Assembly: GCF_022398325.1 (NCBI RefSeq) | Contig: NZ_JAKEVD010000008.1 | Location: 101,464 to 165,463, forward strand | Direction of reading: 5' to 3' | From: Shewanella sp. Isolate13 | GTDB taxonomy: Bacteria; Pseudomonadota; Gammaproteobacteria; Enterobacterales; Shewanellaceae | Length of the DNA: 64,000 nucleotides | Made by a program: the position numbers and the translations under genes | The notes under the pieces: model-generated | What the model was told of the DNA's origin: nothing | Databases searched by the model: none | The model's input: only the letters and a program-made list of their open reading frames with translations | Part shown: positions 36,206 through 47,291 of the stretch, one piece after another | How positions within the stretch are numbered: position 1 is the stretch's first letter | How the letters are laid out: each line of letters starts with the position of its first letter

Positions 36206-37879
36206 ATGTCGCTAATATTATTACTAACCCAGCAGATGAGCCTCTATATGGTGATTGTCTACCTTGTTAGTAAGACGCCTCTTTTCAAAGTGTTTACCGA
36301 AGCCGCGACTCGCCTTCCCCATAAAGTTTATATCTACTTCATCTTCTCTGGCTTTTGCATCATGGCAACCTATTTCGGTGAGCAGACCAATGACGCAATA
36401 GCTAACACCCGCGCGATGGGTGCTGTTCTCGGAGGCTTACTCGGCGGGCCAGTCACCGGTTTCTTAGTCGGACTCACTGGCGGATTACACAGATACAGCA
36501 TGGGTGGGTTTACCGATCTTGCCTGTGCAATATCCACCACAATTGAAGGCTTATCCGCTGGAATGGTGAGTTATTACCTACGCCGTATCGGCCAGCAAGA
36601 ACTAATCTACTCACCACTTTTGGTGTGCATGGTTACCTTCACCGCTGAAGTGATGCAGATGTTGATTATTCTAGCGGTCGCCAAGCCTTTTACCGATGCC
36701 TTGGCACTCGTGGAGCAAATAGCGCTGCCAATGTTGCTGATTAACTCCATCGGTGCCGCGCTATTTATGAGTATCATACGCGACCAAAAAGCCATGTATG
36801 ACAAGATGTCCTCTGTATTTTCAACCCAGTCATTAAGGATTGCTGAGCGCAGTGTAGGGATTTTGTCGACGGGATTTAATGAAGAGACCAGTAAACAAGT
36901 AGCACAAATTATTAAGGAAGAAACCCAGGTTGGCGCAGTCGCTATCACAGATACTGAGAAATTACTGGCCTTTATCGGCATCGGTGATGATCATCATATT
37001 GCAGGTACGCCAATCTCCTCAAAAATCACTCAAGATGCTATCGACCAAGACAGGGTTATGTTCGCCGATGGCGTTAACATGCCCTACGCTTGCTCAATTT
37101 CCAATAGTTGCCAATTAGGTTCAAGCTTGGTGATCCCGCTCCGCTCCGATGCAACTGTGATAGGCACTATTAAGCTGTATGAACCAAAGAAAAAGTTATT
37201 TCTCAATATCAACAAAACCCTAGGCGAAGGTTTAGGCAGACTGCTATCGAATCAAATCCTTTATGGCCGTTTTGCCGCTCAGCAAAACTTATTAGTTCAG
37301 TCTGAACTGAAGTTGTTACAAGCCCAAGTCAATCCACACTTTTTGTTTAATGCACTGAATACCATCGCCGCGATTATCCGCCGCGACCCTAATACTGCAC
37401 GTCAATTGATTCAAAACTTGTCGCAATTTTTAAGGATTAACTTAAAACGCACCACGGGACTGGTCACACTCGCCGATGAACTTGAACATATCGACTCCTA
37501 CCTCACTATCGAAAAGGCACGCTTTATCGATAAGTTAACCGTTAATATTGATATTCCGGAGTCATTACTGCATTGCAAACTGCCTGCCTTTACCCTGCAG
37601 CCAATCATAGAGAATGCGGTCAAACACGGCACTTCAAATATGCTAGGTTCCGGCGTCATCACGGTTAAAGGTGAGCTATTACCCGACGAAACGCTATTAC
37701 TATCAGTCACCGACAATGCTGGCCTCTATAAGCCAACAAACAACAACGAAGGCTTGGGCATGAACATCGTCGATAAACGGATCCAAAACATGTTTGGCGC
37801 CCAGTTCGGTATTACAATAAACTTTGAAGCGAACCAGTACACTACTATTAGCATTCACCTACCGACAACGGGATCTTAG
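36206..37879 (+). CDS. btsS: LytS/BtsS-type sensor histidine kinase
   Basis: The 557-residue kinase has five to six membrane helices of the 5TM-LYT type (about 1-200, with GAVLGGLLGGPVTGFLVGLTGG), a GAF-like domain (about 215-350, with ACSISNSCQLGSSLVIPLR), then the LytS-type kinase with QVNPHFLFNALNTIAA, where the His is phosphorylated, and an ATPase ending GLGMNIVDKRI. BtsS of E. coli senses pyruvate. The response regulator starts 3 bases after its stop and a CstA-family transporter follows, the arrangement expected for a pyruvate or peptide uptake circuit. The ligand is inferred from homology. Confidence 0.88.
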   Translation: MSLILLLTQQMSLYMVIVYLVSKTPLFKVFTEAATRLPHKVYIYFIFSGFCIMATYFGEQTNDAIANTRAMGAVLGGLLGGPVTGFLVGLTGGLHRYSMGGFTDLACAISTTIEGLSAGMVSYYLRRIGQQELIYSPLLVCMVTFTAEVMQMLIILAVAKPFTDALALVEQIALPMLLINSIGAALFMSIIRDQKAMYDKMSSVFSTQSLRIAERSVGILSTGFNEETSKQVAQIIKEETQVGAVAITDTEKLLAFIGIGDDHHIAGTPISSKITQDAIDQDRVMFADGVNMPYACSISNSCQLGSSLVIPLRSDATVIGTIKLYEPKKKLFLNINKTLGEGLGRLLSNQILYGRFAAQQNLLVQSELKLLQAQVNPHFLFNALNTIAAIIRRDPNTARQLIQNLSQFLRINLKRTTGLVTLADELEHIDSYLTIEKARFIDKLTVNIDIPESLLHCKLPAFTLQPIIENAVKHGTSNMLGSGVITVKGELLPDETLLLSVTDNAGLYKPTNNNEGLGMNIVDKRIQNMFGAQFGITINFEANQYTTISIHLPTTGS

Positions 37880-37882
37880 ACC

Positions 37883-38593
37883 TTGATTAGCTGCATCATA
37901 ATTGACGATGAACCTTACGCCAGAGACGAGCTTGCTATCTTGCTTGAAAACGAGCCTGATTTTGAAGTCATGGCCCAATGCAGCAACGCAGTAGAAGCGA
38001 TGCAGGCCATCACCAAATTTAAACCTGAGCTGATCTTCCTCGATATTCAGATGCCCAAAATATCCGGCCTTGAGCTCGCATCTATGCTGGATCCCGATAA
38101 CCTCCCTAGAATCGTTTTTGTCACAGCGTTTGATGAATATGCCATCACAGCATTTGAAAAGCAGGCGTTCGATTACCTTTTGAAGCCGATTGATGACAAT
38201 CGCTTCGCCGCGACATTAAACCGATTGCGCAAAGATCTGACTCCAAAACAACTCGGCACTATCGCTCGCGAGAAACTTGAACATATTCCCTGCTTTTGCG
38301 GAAACAGGTTAAAAGTTGTGGCCACAGGCGCCGTACAGTTTATTTATAGCGATATGAGCGGTGTGCATGTAGCGACCGCCGACGAACTTGTGCACACGCA
38401 TATGACATTAAGGGTTCTCGAAGAGAAAACCTCCCTCATCTATTGTCATCGACAGTATTTAATCGCACCAACGGCCATTGCCGAAATAGAACTACAAGAG
38501 GCTGGCGCTGAGGTCACAACCCGCTCTGGTGCAAAAGTGCCTGTATCGAGACGCTATTTAAAACAACTAAAGCAGCTCTTTGGGTTCCAGTAA
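37883..38593 (+). CDS. btsR: LytTR-family response regulator (BtsR-like)
   Basis: The 236-residue regulator has a receiver domain with the acidic pocket IIDDEP and phospho-Asp54 in FLDIQMPK, a threonine and lysine (FVTAFDEYA, LLKPID), then a C-terminal LytTR DNA-binding domain (about 135-236). The start is a TTG at 37883, 3 bases after the kinase stop, so translation is coupled and probably low. It likely activates the adjacent cstA-family gene. Shewanella operons with this order are consistent with BtsSR. Confidence 0.87.
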   Translation: MISCIIIDDEPYARDELAILLENEPDFEVMAQCSNAVEAMQAITKFKPELIFLDIQMPKISGLELASMLDPDNLPRIVFVTAFDEYAITAFEKQAFDYLLKPIDDNRFAATLNRLRKDLTPKQLGTIAREKLEHIPCFCGNRLKVVATGAVQFIYSDMSGVHVATADELVHTHMTLRVLEEKTSLIYCHRQYLIAPTAIAEIELQEAGAEVTTRSGAKVPVSRRYLKQLKQLFGFQ

Positions 38594-38729
38594 CAACAAA
38601 AAGTTCAACCGCTAAGGTCGCCATATTACCACTGACCTTAGCTATTTGACCGCTTAGCAATTTGCAACTTTCCGACTCTATAAATAAGTTTACACTCCCA
38701 GCCATTCTATGTTCTGAGAGTTAATTAAT

Positions 38730-40169
38730 ATGACTTGGTTTTTGCTTTGCGTCGGTCTGTTGATCGGTGGCTATTTTATTTATGGTGCGTTTGTCGAGAA
38801 AGTATTTGGCATCAATGCAAATCGCCAAACCCCTGCGTTTACAAAGACTGACGGTGTCGACTATGTACCTATGTCTAAAGCTAAGGTTTACCTTATTCAG
38901 CTGCTCAACATTGCTGGCGTCGGCCCAATCTTTGGCCCAATTCTTGGCGCGCTATATGGCCCTGCGGCCATGCTATGGATTGTACTTGGCTGTGTATTTG
39001 CTGGTGCCGTACACGATTACTTCTCAGGCATGTTATCTGTGCGCAACAATGGCGAGTCGGTACCAAGCCTAGCTGGTAAATACCTAGGCAAAGGTGCCAA
39101 ACACTTCATGAACGTGTTCGCCATCATCCTTCTGCTATTAGTCGGTGTGGTATTTATCTCAGCTCCAGCAGGCCTTTTAGGTAAGCTAACTGGTTGGGAT
39201 GTGAGTATCTTCATTGGTATTATCTTCTTCTACTACTTGATCGCAACAATCGTTCCTGTCGACAAGATTATTGGACGCCTATACCCCTTCTTCGGCGCTC
39301 TGCTAGTGTTTATGTCTGTTGGTCTAACCATCGCGTTAATCATCTCTAGTGAACACAGCTTACTGCCAGGTGTTGAAGTTGGTGACTTCCTAACTAACTT
39401 AAATCCGAATGACATGCCATTATGGCCAGCACTGTTTATCACCATCGCTTGTGGTGCAATTTCGGGCTTCCACGCAACTCAGTCTCCACTAATGGCTCGC
39501 TGTGTTGAAAATGAATCGAATGGTCGCTTTGTATTCTACGGCGCAATGATCGGTGAAGGTATTATTGCCCTTATCTGGTGTGCTATCGCGCTGTCTTTCT
39601 TCGGTAGTGTTGAAGGGCTAAATGCGGGTATGGCGGGTAACCCTGCGAACGTAGTTTATGAGGCTTCTACAGGTCTTCTAGGCGCTGTAGGTGGATTCCT
39701 AGCGGTATTGGGTGTAATTGTACTGCCTATTACTTCTGGCGATACAGCATTCCGTAGTGCTCGTCTAATTTTGGCTGAGTTCTTCAAGATGCCACAAACA
39801 GAGCTGCCAAAGCGTTTGATGTTTGCCCTGCCACTATTTGCTGCCGGTGCTGTGTTAACTCAAGTCGATTTTGGTGTCATTTGGCGCTACTTCGGTGTGG
39901 CAAACCAGGCGACAGCTGTGATGATGCTATGGACTGCATCTGCGTACCTACTACGTCACAACAAGCTACATTGGATCTGTACGGTTCCAGCTATGTTTAT
40001 GACTACTGTGGTAATTAGCTTCTTACTCAGCTCACCAACCCTTGGAGCTGGTCTACCAATGGCAGTCTCAACGATTGCAGCGGTAGTATCGACCTTAGTG
40101 ATCACAGGCCTAATTATTATTAAGACCAAAGGTAAAGGCGAAATTGAAGCCGTAGCCGAAGAGTCTTAA
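38730..40169 (+). CDS. CstA/BtsT-family transporter (short form)
   Basis: The 479-residue protein has the CstA N-terminus (FGINANRQTPA, DGVDYVPMSKAKVYLIQLLNIAGVGPIFGPILGALYG, AGAVHDYFSGMLSVRN) and about 12 membrane segments. E. coli CstA and BtsT are about 700 residues; the C-terminal third is absent here. The family imports pyruvate or small peptides. It follows the btsS-btsR pair after 136 bases and has its own terminator. The substrate is most likely pyruvate by context, but peptides cannot be excluded. Confidence 0.88.
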   Translation: MTWFLLCVGLLIGGYFIYGAFVEKVFGINANRQTPAFTKTDGVDYVPMSKAKVYLIQLLNIAGVGPIFGPILGALYGPAAMLWIVLGCVFAGAVHDYFSGMLSVRNNGESVPSLAGKYLGKGAKHFMNVFAIILLLLVGVVFISAPAGLLGKLTGWDVSIFIGIIFFYYLIATIVPVDKIIGRLYPFFGALLVFMSVGLTIALIISSEHSLLPGVEVGDFLTNLNPNDMPLWPALFITIACGAISGFHATQSPLMARCVENESNGRFVFYGAMIGEGIIALIWCAIALSFFGSVEGLNAGMAGNPANVVYEASTGLLGAVGGFLAVLGVIVLPITSGDTAFRSARLILAEFFKMPQTELPKRLMFALPLFAAGAVLTQVDFGVIWRYFGVANQATAVMMLWTASAYLLRHNKLHWICTVPAMFMTTVVISFLLSSPTLGAGLPMAVSTIAAVVSTLVITGLIIIKTKGKGEIEAVAEES

Positions 40170-40188
40170 GCCTTAGAGGTTGTTTCAC

Positions 40189-40219
40189 AAAAAAGCCAGT
40201 CTGACGACTGGCTTTTTTA
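40189..40219 (+). terminator. Terminator between cstA-family gene and yaeQ
   Basis: The stem AAGCCAGTC/GACTGGCTT with a TGAC loop and flanking A/T runs lies between convergent genes. Confidence 0.88.
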
Positions 40220-40256
40220 TGCTCTCAGCATGTATAAAAACATCACCTTTAAAATA

Positions 40257-40802
40257 CTAGCTATCGCCTTTAAGCAACTCAGGTTCAACTAGCACGCTAT
40301 TGTCGTTATCCGAGATCCAGATCTGACCTTCACAGATATTAAACTGCAGAGACATATTGCGGCCGACTAACTGCCCCATCGCCTTCACTGCATCTTCTGG
40401 AATGTTCCAAATCGTCAAGTTGTCATAGCGCTCAAGTGCCGCTTCATTTTGTTTCCACCAGATAGGTACGCTACGGCCACCATAGGTGATCAATTGTACT
40501 GCTTTAGCACGGCCACACGCTTTACGTAGCCATTTCTCATCACTCTGACCAAACTCCACCCATAGGTTGATTTCATCAGACAATGACTTATCCCAAAGTT
40601 CGGGCTCATCGTCAACACAAAGACCTTTGCTGAACGCCAAGCTATCACTAGCATTCATTGCGAAGGCAAGCAGCCTTACCATCATGCGTTCATCGGTTTC
40701 AGAGGGGTGCTGGGCCAGCGTTAACTGGTGGTCTTGATAGTAACCACGATCCATATCTGCGATTTGAATTGCGACTTTATATACGGTTGCTTTGAGTGCC
40801 AT
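40257..40802 (-). CDS. yaeQ: YaeQ family protein
   Basis: The 181-residue protein begins MALKATVYKVAIQIADMDRGYYQDH, the YaeQ signature, so I use the ATG at 40802 rather than an in-frame GTG 12 bases upstream. Other family parts are SETDERMMVRLLAFA and LWVEFGQSDEKWLRKACGRA. The fold is nuclease-like (PD-(D/E)XK), and E. coli YaeQ was first noted as a suppressor of an rfaH mutant. The cellular role is uncertain. Confidence 0.92.
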   Translation of the reverse strand: MALKATVYKVAIQIADMDRGYYQDHQLTLAQHPSETDERMMVRLLAFAMNASDSLAFSKGLCVDDEPELWDKSLSDEINLWVEFGQSDEKWLRKACGRAKAVQLITYGGRSVPIWWKQNEAALERYDNLTIWNIPEDAVKAMGQLVGRNMSLQFNICEGQIWISDNDNSVLVEPELLKGDS

Positions 40803-40911
40803 GGGAATGTTCACAAATAAATTTGCGCCAAGTTTACCTCAAATTCCCCCCAACCAGTATAAAAGATAACGCTGCTCAGGGGGAAAGCCATGGGGGCTTT
40901 CTCTGGACCTG

Positions 40912-41823
40912 CTAAAAGGCGCCGGGCCTTAAATACCTTGCATCGGGAAATTGCTCTGTTAAACGTAAGATATCCACTTTATCGCCATAAACCAGACATG
41001 ACTCCCCTGCAGCCAACTGCTGCTCGATAGTATGTTCGTCGAAACTGGATCTAAAGTTAGCATCTCGCCTTAGCAGTTCATTAAGCTCAATCGGCACTCT
41101 CAGCTTGGAATAAGTTACCTCAATTTTTTGCAAATAAGGCATCGCTCCCAGAGGTAATAAGTCAGCAGGGGTTGAAGAGTCAATCAACAGTAGCTCGCCT
41201 CTGCTCATTTGTAGCGAAAAACTTGCCTCATAATGGCTCAGGGTATCATCGTCAAATCGTTCGGCGTTTCGCTTAAAAAACAGTTCCCAAAATCGTCTTC
41301 GATGCTGAAACACAGGTAAGCGCTTCTGAACCTCTTGTCGATGTTGGGCAATAAAGTCAAATAAGGGACTGATGGATCGAGGCAACCATGATTCGAGTCG
41401 GGCACGAAGCTCGCGAGCATAGACAGGCGATGCTCCGGCTGTGCTTATCGCAATCTGCAATCGACCTCTATCGACAATTGAGGGAGTAATAAAACGGCAG
41501 AACTTTGGGTTATCAACCACATTCACCCAAATGTCTTGTTCTTTGGCGATAGTGGCTAAGCGCTCATTAAGTCGCTTATCTGCGGTGCAGAGATAGATAA
41601 GATCATAGCCAGTGATGTCAGAGTCATTAACTGGGCGCTGCTCGAGAGTTATGCGCTCTTGATTGACATAGTTTAAGGTGTCTTGGCAAACATCAACGGC
41701 AATAACATCAATATTCGCTTCAGTGCGACAAAGGAGGTCCAGCTTGCGGCTGGCAACATCGCCAGCCCCGATAATAAGCACCCGAAGAGATTGGGTATCA
41801 ACAAATAGCGGAAAGTATTGCAT
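40912..41823 (-). CDS. Precorrin-2 dehydrogenase / sirohydrochlorin ferrochelatase (CysG N-terminal type)
   Basis: The 303-residue protein has the NAD-binding start YFPLFVDTQSLRVLIIGAGDVASRKLDLL and the conserved FCRFITPSIVDRGRLQIAISTAGASPVYARELRARLE. It converts precorrin-2 to siroheme, the cofactor of sulfite and nitrite reductases. Unlike E. coli CysG it lacks the methyltransferase half, and the C-terminal 100 residues are divergent. It lies downstream of the rhodanese gene (36 bases apart, same strand). Confidence 0.88.
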   Translation of the reverse strand: MQYFPLFVDTQSLRVLIIGAGDVASRKLDLLCRTEANIDVIAVDVCQDTLNYVNQERITLEQRPVNDSDITGYDLIYLCTADKRLNERLATIAKEQDIWVNVVDNPKFCRFITPSIVDRGRLQIAISTAGASPVYARELRARLESWLPRSISPLFDFIAQHRQEVQKRLPVFQHRRRFWELFFKRNAERFDDDTLSHYEASFSLQMSRGELLLIDSSTPADLLPLGAMPYLQKIEVTYSKLRVPIELNELLRRDANFRSSFDEHTIEQQLAAGESCLVYGDKVDILRLTEQFPDARYLRPGAF

Positions 41824-41859
41824 ATATGAGCTGCACCTTTGCGATAGTTTACGACTTAT

Positions 41860-42219
41860 TCAGTCCTGTTCTATCGGCAATTGTCGCTCAAGCCACGCCT
41901 TATAACCACCCGCTAATGAGACCACTTTTGAATAACCCATAACCTGAAGGTTATTTGCAGCGAGTGCAGAACGATAACCGCCGCCACAATATAAAACCAA
42001 TGGGCTTTGTTTATCAGGAAAACGTGTCTCGATATCTCTTTCGATAATTCCCCTGCCTAAATGCTGGGCGTTGGGCAGGTGCCCCTGCAACCACTCAGAG
42101 TCTTCTCGTACATCGAGTAATACCCAGCCTGTCATTGCTTGGTACTGTTCAACTGTGACTTCGGTGATCTTAGGTAAAACACTTTCTACTAATGCTAAAA
42201 ATGCGGGATTATGTTTCAT
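41860..42219 (-). CDS. Single-domain rhodanese-like protein
   Basis: The 119-residue protein is a single rhodanese domain with VLLDVREDSEWLQGHLPNAQHL and the active-site loop YCGGGYRSALAA, where the Cys can carry a persulfide. It may be a sulfurtransferase for sulfur trafficking. Its ATG shares one base with the stop of the DUF2007 gene upstream (TAATG), so the two are coupled, and the siroheme gene follows. A role in sulfur assimilation is a reasonable inference from the neighbours. Confidence 0.85.
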   Translation of the reverse strand: MKHNPAFLALVESVLPKITEVTVEQYQAMTGWVLLDVREDSEWLQGHLPNAQHLGRGIIERDIETRFPDKQSPLVLYCGGGYRSALAANNLQVMGYSKVVSLAGGYKAWLERQLPIEQD

Positions 42220-42536
42220 TAACTGTACTTCTCACTGCGTTCTGCACTGCAATTCCAGCAGAGTTCAAAGCTGGATTCATTAATTTCATGGCAGTTAACA
42301 CACTTCCATTGTGGACACTGTGCGTTTAACGATGCCATCTGTTTTTTGGCAATTTCATATTGGCTTTCTGCCACCCAAAGTTCAACATTTTGAATGCCTG
42401 TGGGTAATTCACCAACACCACCTAACAGCGCCTCTCCTTTTAACTCAACCTGTATGCCGCTGGACTCCAGCATGCCCTTCCAAGTGTGAGCCTCTAGCAG
42501 ATTCCCTGCTGCAACTAAACGTGTCTGCTCTTCCAT
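42219..42536 (-). CDS. DUF2007 protein with C-terminal zinc ribbon
   Basis: The 105 residues begin with the DUF2007 pattern LVAAGNLLEAHTWKGMLESSGI and end in a CxxC-x12-CxxC zinc ribbon (WKCVNCHE...ELCWNCSAE). I start at MEEQTRLV, which has AGGA before it, rather than 11 residues upstream. DUF2007 is sometimes called a putative signal-transducing protein; function is unknown. It is coupled to the downstream rhodanese gene. Confidence 0.8.
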   Translation of the reverse strand: MEEQTRLVAAGNLLEAHTWKGMLESSGIQVELKGEALLGGVGELPTGIQNVELWVAESQYEIAKKQMASLNAQCPQWKCVNCHEINESSFELCWNCSAERSEKYS

Positions 42537-42741
42537 GTTATTTCCTACTGCTATTGCTCTATTTGGCAATTAAGACGCGATAAGCGCTATTTTAAAAATA
42601 GGTTTACATGCTAACGCTAAATTATCAAGCCTGTCGAGTGCTGCTTTTTCGAACAGCAGAAAATACTTAGCAAACGCTTGCTGTTTGGTTTTTTACACTA
42701 CAAATGCTTTACCGCAATCGGCTTTAAAACAAATATGACAT

Positions 42742-42771
42742 AAAAAAAGCCACCTAACTGGTGGCTTTTTC
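42742..42771 (-). terminator. Terminator of the yajC-secD-secF transcript
   Basis: The stem AAAGCCACC/GGTGGCTTT with a TAACT-type loop is flanked by A and T runs and lies just downstream of the secF stop. Confidence 0.87.
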
Positions 42772-42784
42772 ACAGACATAATGA

Positions 42785-43732
42785 TTAAGGCATCAATGCG
42801 TCTTGATCGGCTCCCTCTTTCTCAACTTCAACGGGCATCATATGTTCACGATTAATGCCTAGTTTGATAGCCAAGAAGCTCGCCACATAGATTGACGAGA
42901 AGGTACCCACAAAAATACCCATCAGCAATGCTGTCGCAAAGCCGTGGATCATTGTGCCACCTTTTAGGAACAAAGCGACAACCACAACCAAAGTTGTACC
43001 TGTAGTAATAATGGTACGACTCATGGTTTGAGTGATTGAGATATTGACCACTTCTTCTGGTAAACACTTGCGTAACTTAAGGAAGTTTTCACGAATACGG
43101 TCGAATACCACGATAGTATCGTTCAGCGAGTAACCAACAACGGTCAGCAAACCTGCGAGTACTGTTAGGTCAAACTCAAGCTGTAGTAGCGAAAAGACGC
43201 CTAAAGTCACGATAATATCGTGCGCTAGTGCCGCAACCGAACCCAGTGCTAAACGCCATTCAAATCGGAATGACACATAGATAAGAATACAGATTAGCGC
43301 GACTAAAACCGCTAATCCGCCCTGCTCTGCAAGTTCTTTACCTACCTGTGGTCCCACAAACTCGACACGCTTTTGAACAACCGATGGATCCAGTTTGGTG
43401 ACGGCATCCATCACGTCGTTAACTTGATCTTCGCTCTTAAAGTCATCTTTCACAGGCAGACGAATAAGCACATCGCGGCTAGAACCAAAGTTCTGAACCA
43501 CTGCGCCACCAACGGCCTCAGTAGAAAGATTTGTGCGAATCGCATTTAAGTCAGCTGGCTTAGAAAATTCAAGCTCTACAACTGTACCGCCGGTAAAGTC
43601 TAGGCCCCAGTTAATACCTTTTGTTGCTAAGGTGACAATTGAACCTAGCACTAACACAGCAGAGAAGATGCTGATTGGCAGTGCATGGCGCAGGAAGTTG
43701 ACTGTGCCTTTAACATTTAAAATCTGTAACAT
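42785..43732 (-). CDS. secF: Protein translocase subunit SecF
   Basis: The 315-residue inner-membrane protein has six membrane helices, a periplasmic loop with KGINWGLDFTGGTVVEL, and the family motif VVGYSLNDTIVVFDRIREN. SecDF uses the proton motive force to complete export through SecYEG. I start at the ATG (43732), preceded by GGGGAAG; a TTG two codons earlier is less likely. It follows secD with a 13-base gap. Confidence 0.97.
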   Translation of the reverse strand: MLQILNVKGTVNFLRHALPISIFSAVLVLGSIVTLATKGINWGLDFTGGTVVELEFSKPADLNAIRTNLSTEAVGGAVVQNFGSSRDVLIRLPVKDDFKSEDQVNDVMDAVTKLDPSVVQKRVEFVGPQVGKELAEQGGLAVLVALICILIYVSFRFEWRLALGSVAALAHDIIVTLGVFSLLQLEFDLTVLAGLLTVVGYSLNDTIVVFDRIRENFLKLRKCLPEEVVNISITQTMSRTIITTGTTLVVVVALFLKGGTMIHGFATALLMGIFVGTFSSIYVASFLAIKLGINREHMMPVEVEKEGADQDALMP

Positions 43733-43745
43733 TATCAACTTCCCC

Positions 43746-45596
43746 TTAAATAGACAGTTTCTTCACGCGTTTACCACCCCAAATCGCGTTCACGATTGAG
43801 CGTGTACCCACGATAGAAGTAAACATAGAAGTAGCGATACCAATCATTAGGGTTACCGCGAAGCCCTTCACCGCACCTGTACCCACAGCGAATAGAATAA
43901 GCGCCGTCATAAAGGTAGTGATGTTAGCATCGGCGATAGTTGAGAATGCGTTACCGTATCCTTCATGAATCGCTTGCTGTACGCTACGGCCATTACGTAA
44001 TTCTTCACGAATACGCTCGTAAATCAGTACGTTACCATCGACCGCCATACCGACTGTTAACACCATACCGGCAATACCCGGCAGTGTTAGCACCGCACCT
44101 GGGATCATAGACATCACGCCCACAACCATTACCAAGTTAGCTGTAAGCGCTAAGTTAGCAATAAGACCGAAACCACGGTAGTAAACCAACATGAAGATAA
44201 GAACAACTGCCATACCCCAGATCATCGCTTGCATACCGTTTTGGATATTTTCAGCACCTAGGCTTGGACCAATGGTACGTTCCTCAACGATATAAACAGG
44301 CGCGATTAGCGCACCTGCACGTAGCAATAGCGCTAAGTTCTGTGCTTCTGCATGTTCAAGGCCAGTAATAACAAAGTTACGGCCAAGACGTGCTTGAATT
44401 GTCGCAACAGAGATCACTTCTTCAATCTTCTTCATCTTGACGCTGCCGTCAGCATTCTTTTCACCAGTATCTTTATACTCGATGAATAGCGTTGCCATCG
44501 GATTGCCGATATTGTCTTTGGTGACATTAGAGAAGATTGAACCGCCTTTAGCATCGAGGTTAATCGACACTTGTGGACGACTGTATTCGTCAAAACTTGG
44601 TTGTGCACCTTGAATATGATCACCGGTCAACATAACCGCTTTCTTCAATACAACAGGGCCACCGCTGCGGCGCTGATAAAGCTCAGAACCCGCTGGTACA
44701 CGGCCACTCATTGCTGCTTGAACGTCAGCTTTTTGGTCAACCATATGGAATTCAATCGATGCCGTCGCACTTAAAATTTCTTTTGCGCGAGCGGTATCTT
44801 GAACACCTGGTAACTCAACGATGATACGTTCAGCACCTTGACGTTGCACAACAGGCTCAGCCACACCTAACTCGTTTACACGGTTACGCAGTGTAGTGAT
44901 GTTTTGCTGTAGTGCTTCTTCTTTAACTTGTTTTAAATAAGCTTCGCTTGGATTTGCAACAAGGACATAGTCATCGCCAACAGTCTTGTCGACGAAAACC
45001 ATGTCATTGCTACGAGACTTAAGGAAACGCTCAGCATTTGCTAAAGTCTCGGCATCGCGAAACTTAATCTCGATGCCTTTGGCGCCATGACGAATACCCG
45101 CATAGCGAATTTTCTCAGCTCGTAAATCAGTCCTAAAATCAGCAACCTTGGCTTCAGTCATCTTTCGAAGTGCTTCACCCATATCCACTTCCATTAAGAA
45201 GTGAACACCACCGCGCAAATCCAGACCTAGCTTCATAGGCGAACCACCCATGGCTTCTAACCATTTTGGAGTCGCTGGAGCTAAGTTCAATGCTACGGTG
45301 TACTTGTCGCCTAACGCTTCAGCAATGGCTTCTTTAGCAACTAACTGCTCTTCACCATTATTTACACGTACTAACAACTGACCATTTTCAAGCTCGGAAC
45401 GCTTAACAGCGATTCCTTTGCTTTTTAATACATCATTTACTGTCGACAGAGTCGACGCTGAGACCTCTGCTCCTCGAGTCGCAACCACTTGAACCGCGTG
45501 GTCTTCTCCGAAAAGGTTTGGTATCGCATAGAATCCACCTATGGTGATAATCAGTATCACCATTAGGTTTTTCCACATCGGGTATTTATTTAACAC
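43746..45596 (-). CDS. secD: Protein translocase subunit SecD
   Basis: The 616-residue partner of SecF has one N-terminal helix, a large periplasmic P1 domain with [16 protein letters not shown], and five C-terminal helices carrying [18 protein letters not shown]. Length matches E. coli SecD. It lies between yajC (17-base gap) and secF in the conserved order. Confidence 0.98.
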   Translation of the reverse strand: MLNKYPMWKNLMVILIITIGGFYAIPNLFGEDHAVQVVATRGAEVSASTLSTVNDVLKSKGIAVKRSELENGQLLVRVNNGEEQLVAKEAIAEALGDKYTVALNLAPATPKWLEAMGGSPMKLGLDLRGGVHFLMEVDMGEALRKMTEAKVADFRTDLRAEKIRYAGIRHGAKGIEIKFRDAETLANAERFLKSRSNDMVFVDKTVGDDYVLVANPSEAYLKQVKEEALQQNITTLRNRVNELGVAEPVVQRQGAERIIVELPGVQDTARAKEILSATASIEFHMVDQKADVQAAMSGRVPAGSELYQRRSGGPVVLKKAVMLTGDHIQGAQPSFDEYSRPQVSINLDAKGGSIFSNVTKDNIGNPMATLFIEYKDTGEKNADGSVKMKKIEEVISVATIQARLGRNFVITGLEHAEAQNLALLLRAGALIAPVYIVEERTIGPSLGAENIQNGMQAMIWGMAVVLIFMLVYYRGFGLIANLALTANLVMVVGVMSMIPGAVLTLPGIAGMVLTVGMAVDGNVLIYERIREELRNGRSVQQAIHEGYGNAFSTIADANITTFMTALILFAVGTGAVKGFAVTLMIGIATSMFTSIVGTRSIVNAIWGGKRVKKLSI

Positions 45597-45613
45597 GCCA
45601 TCGCCCTCTTGGC

Positions 45614-45946
45614 TTAAAGTGACTTAATAGAGCCTTTTGGCAATACGGCCGCAATATAATCCTTCTTAATAGTGATTTCGCTCGTTTCGTTGATGGTCAA
45701 CAATACGTAATCGTTTTCATCACTGATCTTAGCGATCTTACCTAGAATACCACCGCTTGTTAGCACTTCATCACCCTTGCTCAATGAGCTCATCAGGTTC
45801 TTATGCTCTTTAACACGCTTAGATTGTGGACGGAAAATCATGAAGTAAAAAATTAGGCCAAAAATGACCAACATGAAAATCAATTCCATCGTGCCACCCG
45901 CGCCAGTTGCTGCCGGGTCTGCTGCATATGCATTTGAAATAAACAT
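45614..45946 (-). CDS. yajC: Sec translocon accessory protein YajC
   Basis: The 110-residue protein has one helix ([18 protein letters not shown]) followed by [33 protein letters not shown], the YajC signature. It associates with SecDF. An N-terminal segment [15 protein letters not shown] precedes the helix. Confidence 0.97.
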   Translation of the reverse strand: MFISNAYAADPAATGAGGTMELIFMLVIFGLIFYFMIFRPQSKRVKEHKNLMSSLSKGDEVLTSGGILGKIAKISDENDYVLLTINETSEITIKKDYIAAVLPKGSIKSL

Positions 45947-45976
45947 AGTATTCTCTTCTTCTTGTCTGAGTTAAAA

Positions 45977-47113
<1,137 letters not shown>

Positions 47114-47239
47114 TCACCTCGCCAGAGAAACAGTCTGACCTGAGTCGACTCAACCATTGAGCCTAAGATTATGACAAACATAAGGGCAAACAATTCAGTA
47201 TCAACCCTAAATGCCAAAATATGCATTAAAAGTGCAGAT

Positions 47240-47276
47240 AAAAAAAATACCCACTTCATATGAACTGGGTATTTTA
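47240..47276 (-). terminator. Terminator of queA
   Basis: The imperfect inverted repeat AAATACCCA-TTCA/TGAA-TGGGTATTT is followed by eight T residues on the reverse strand, 15 bases past the queA stop. Confidence 0.82.
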
Positions 47277-47291
47277 AAGCAATTTGGATAA

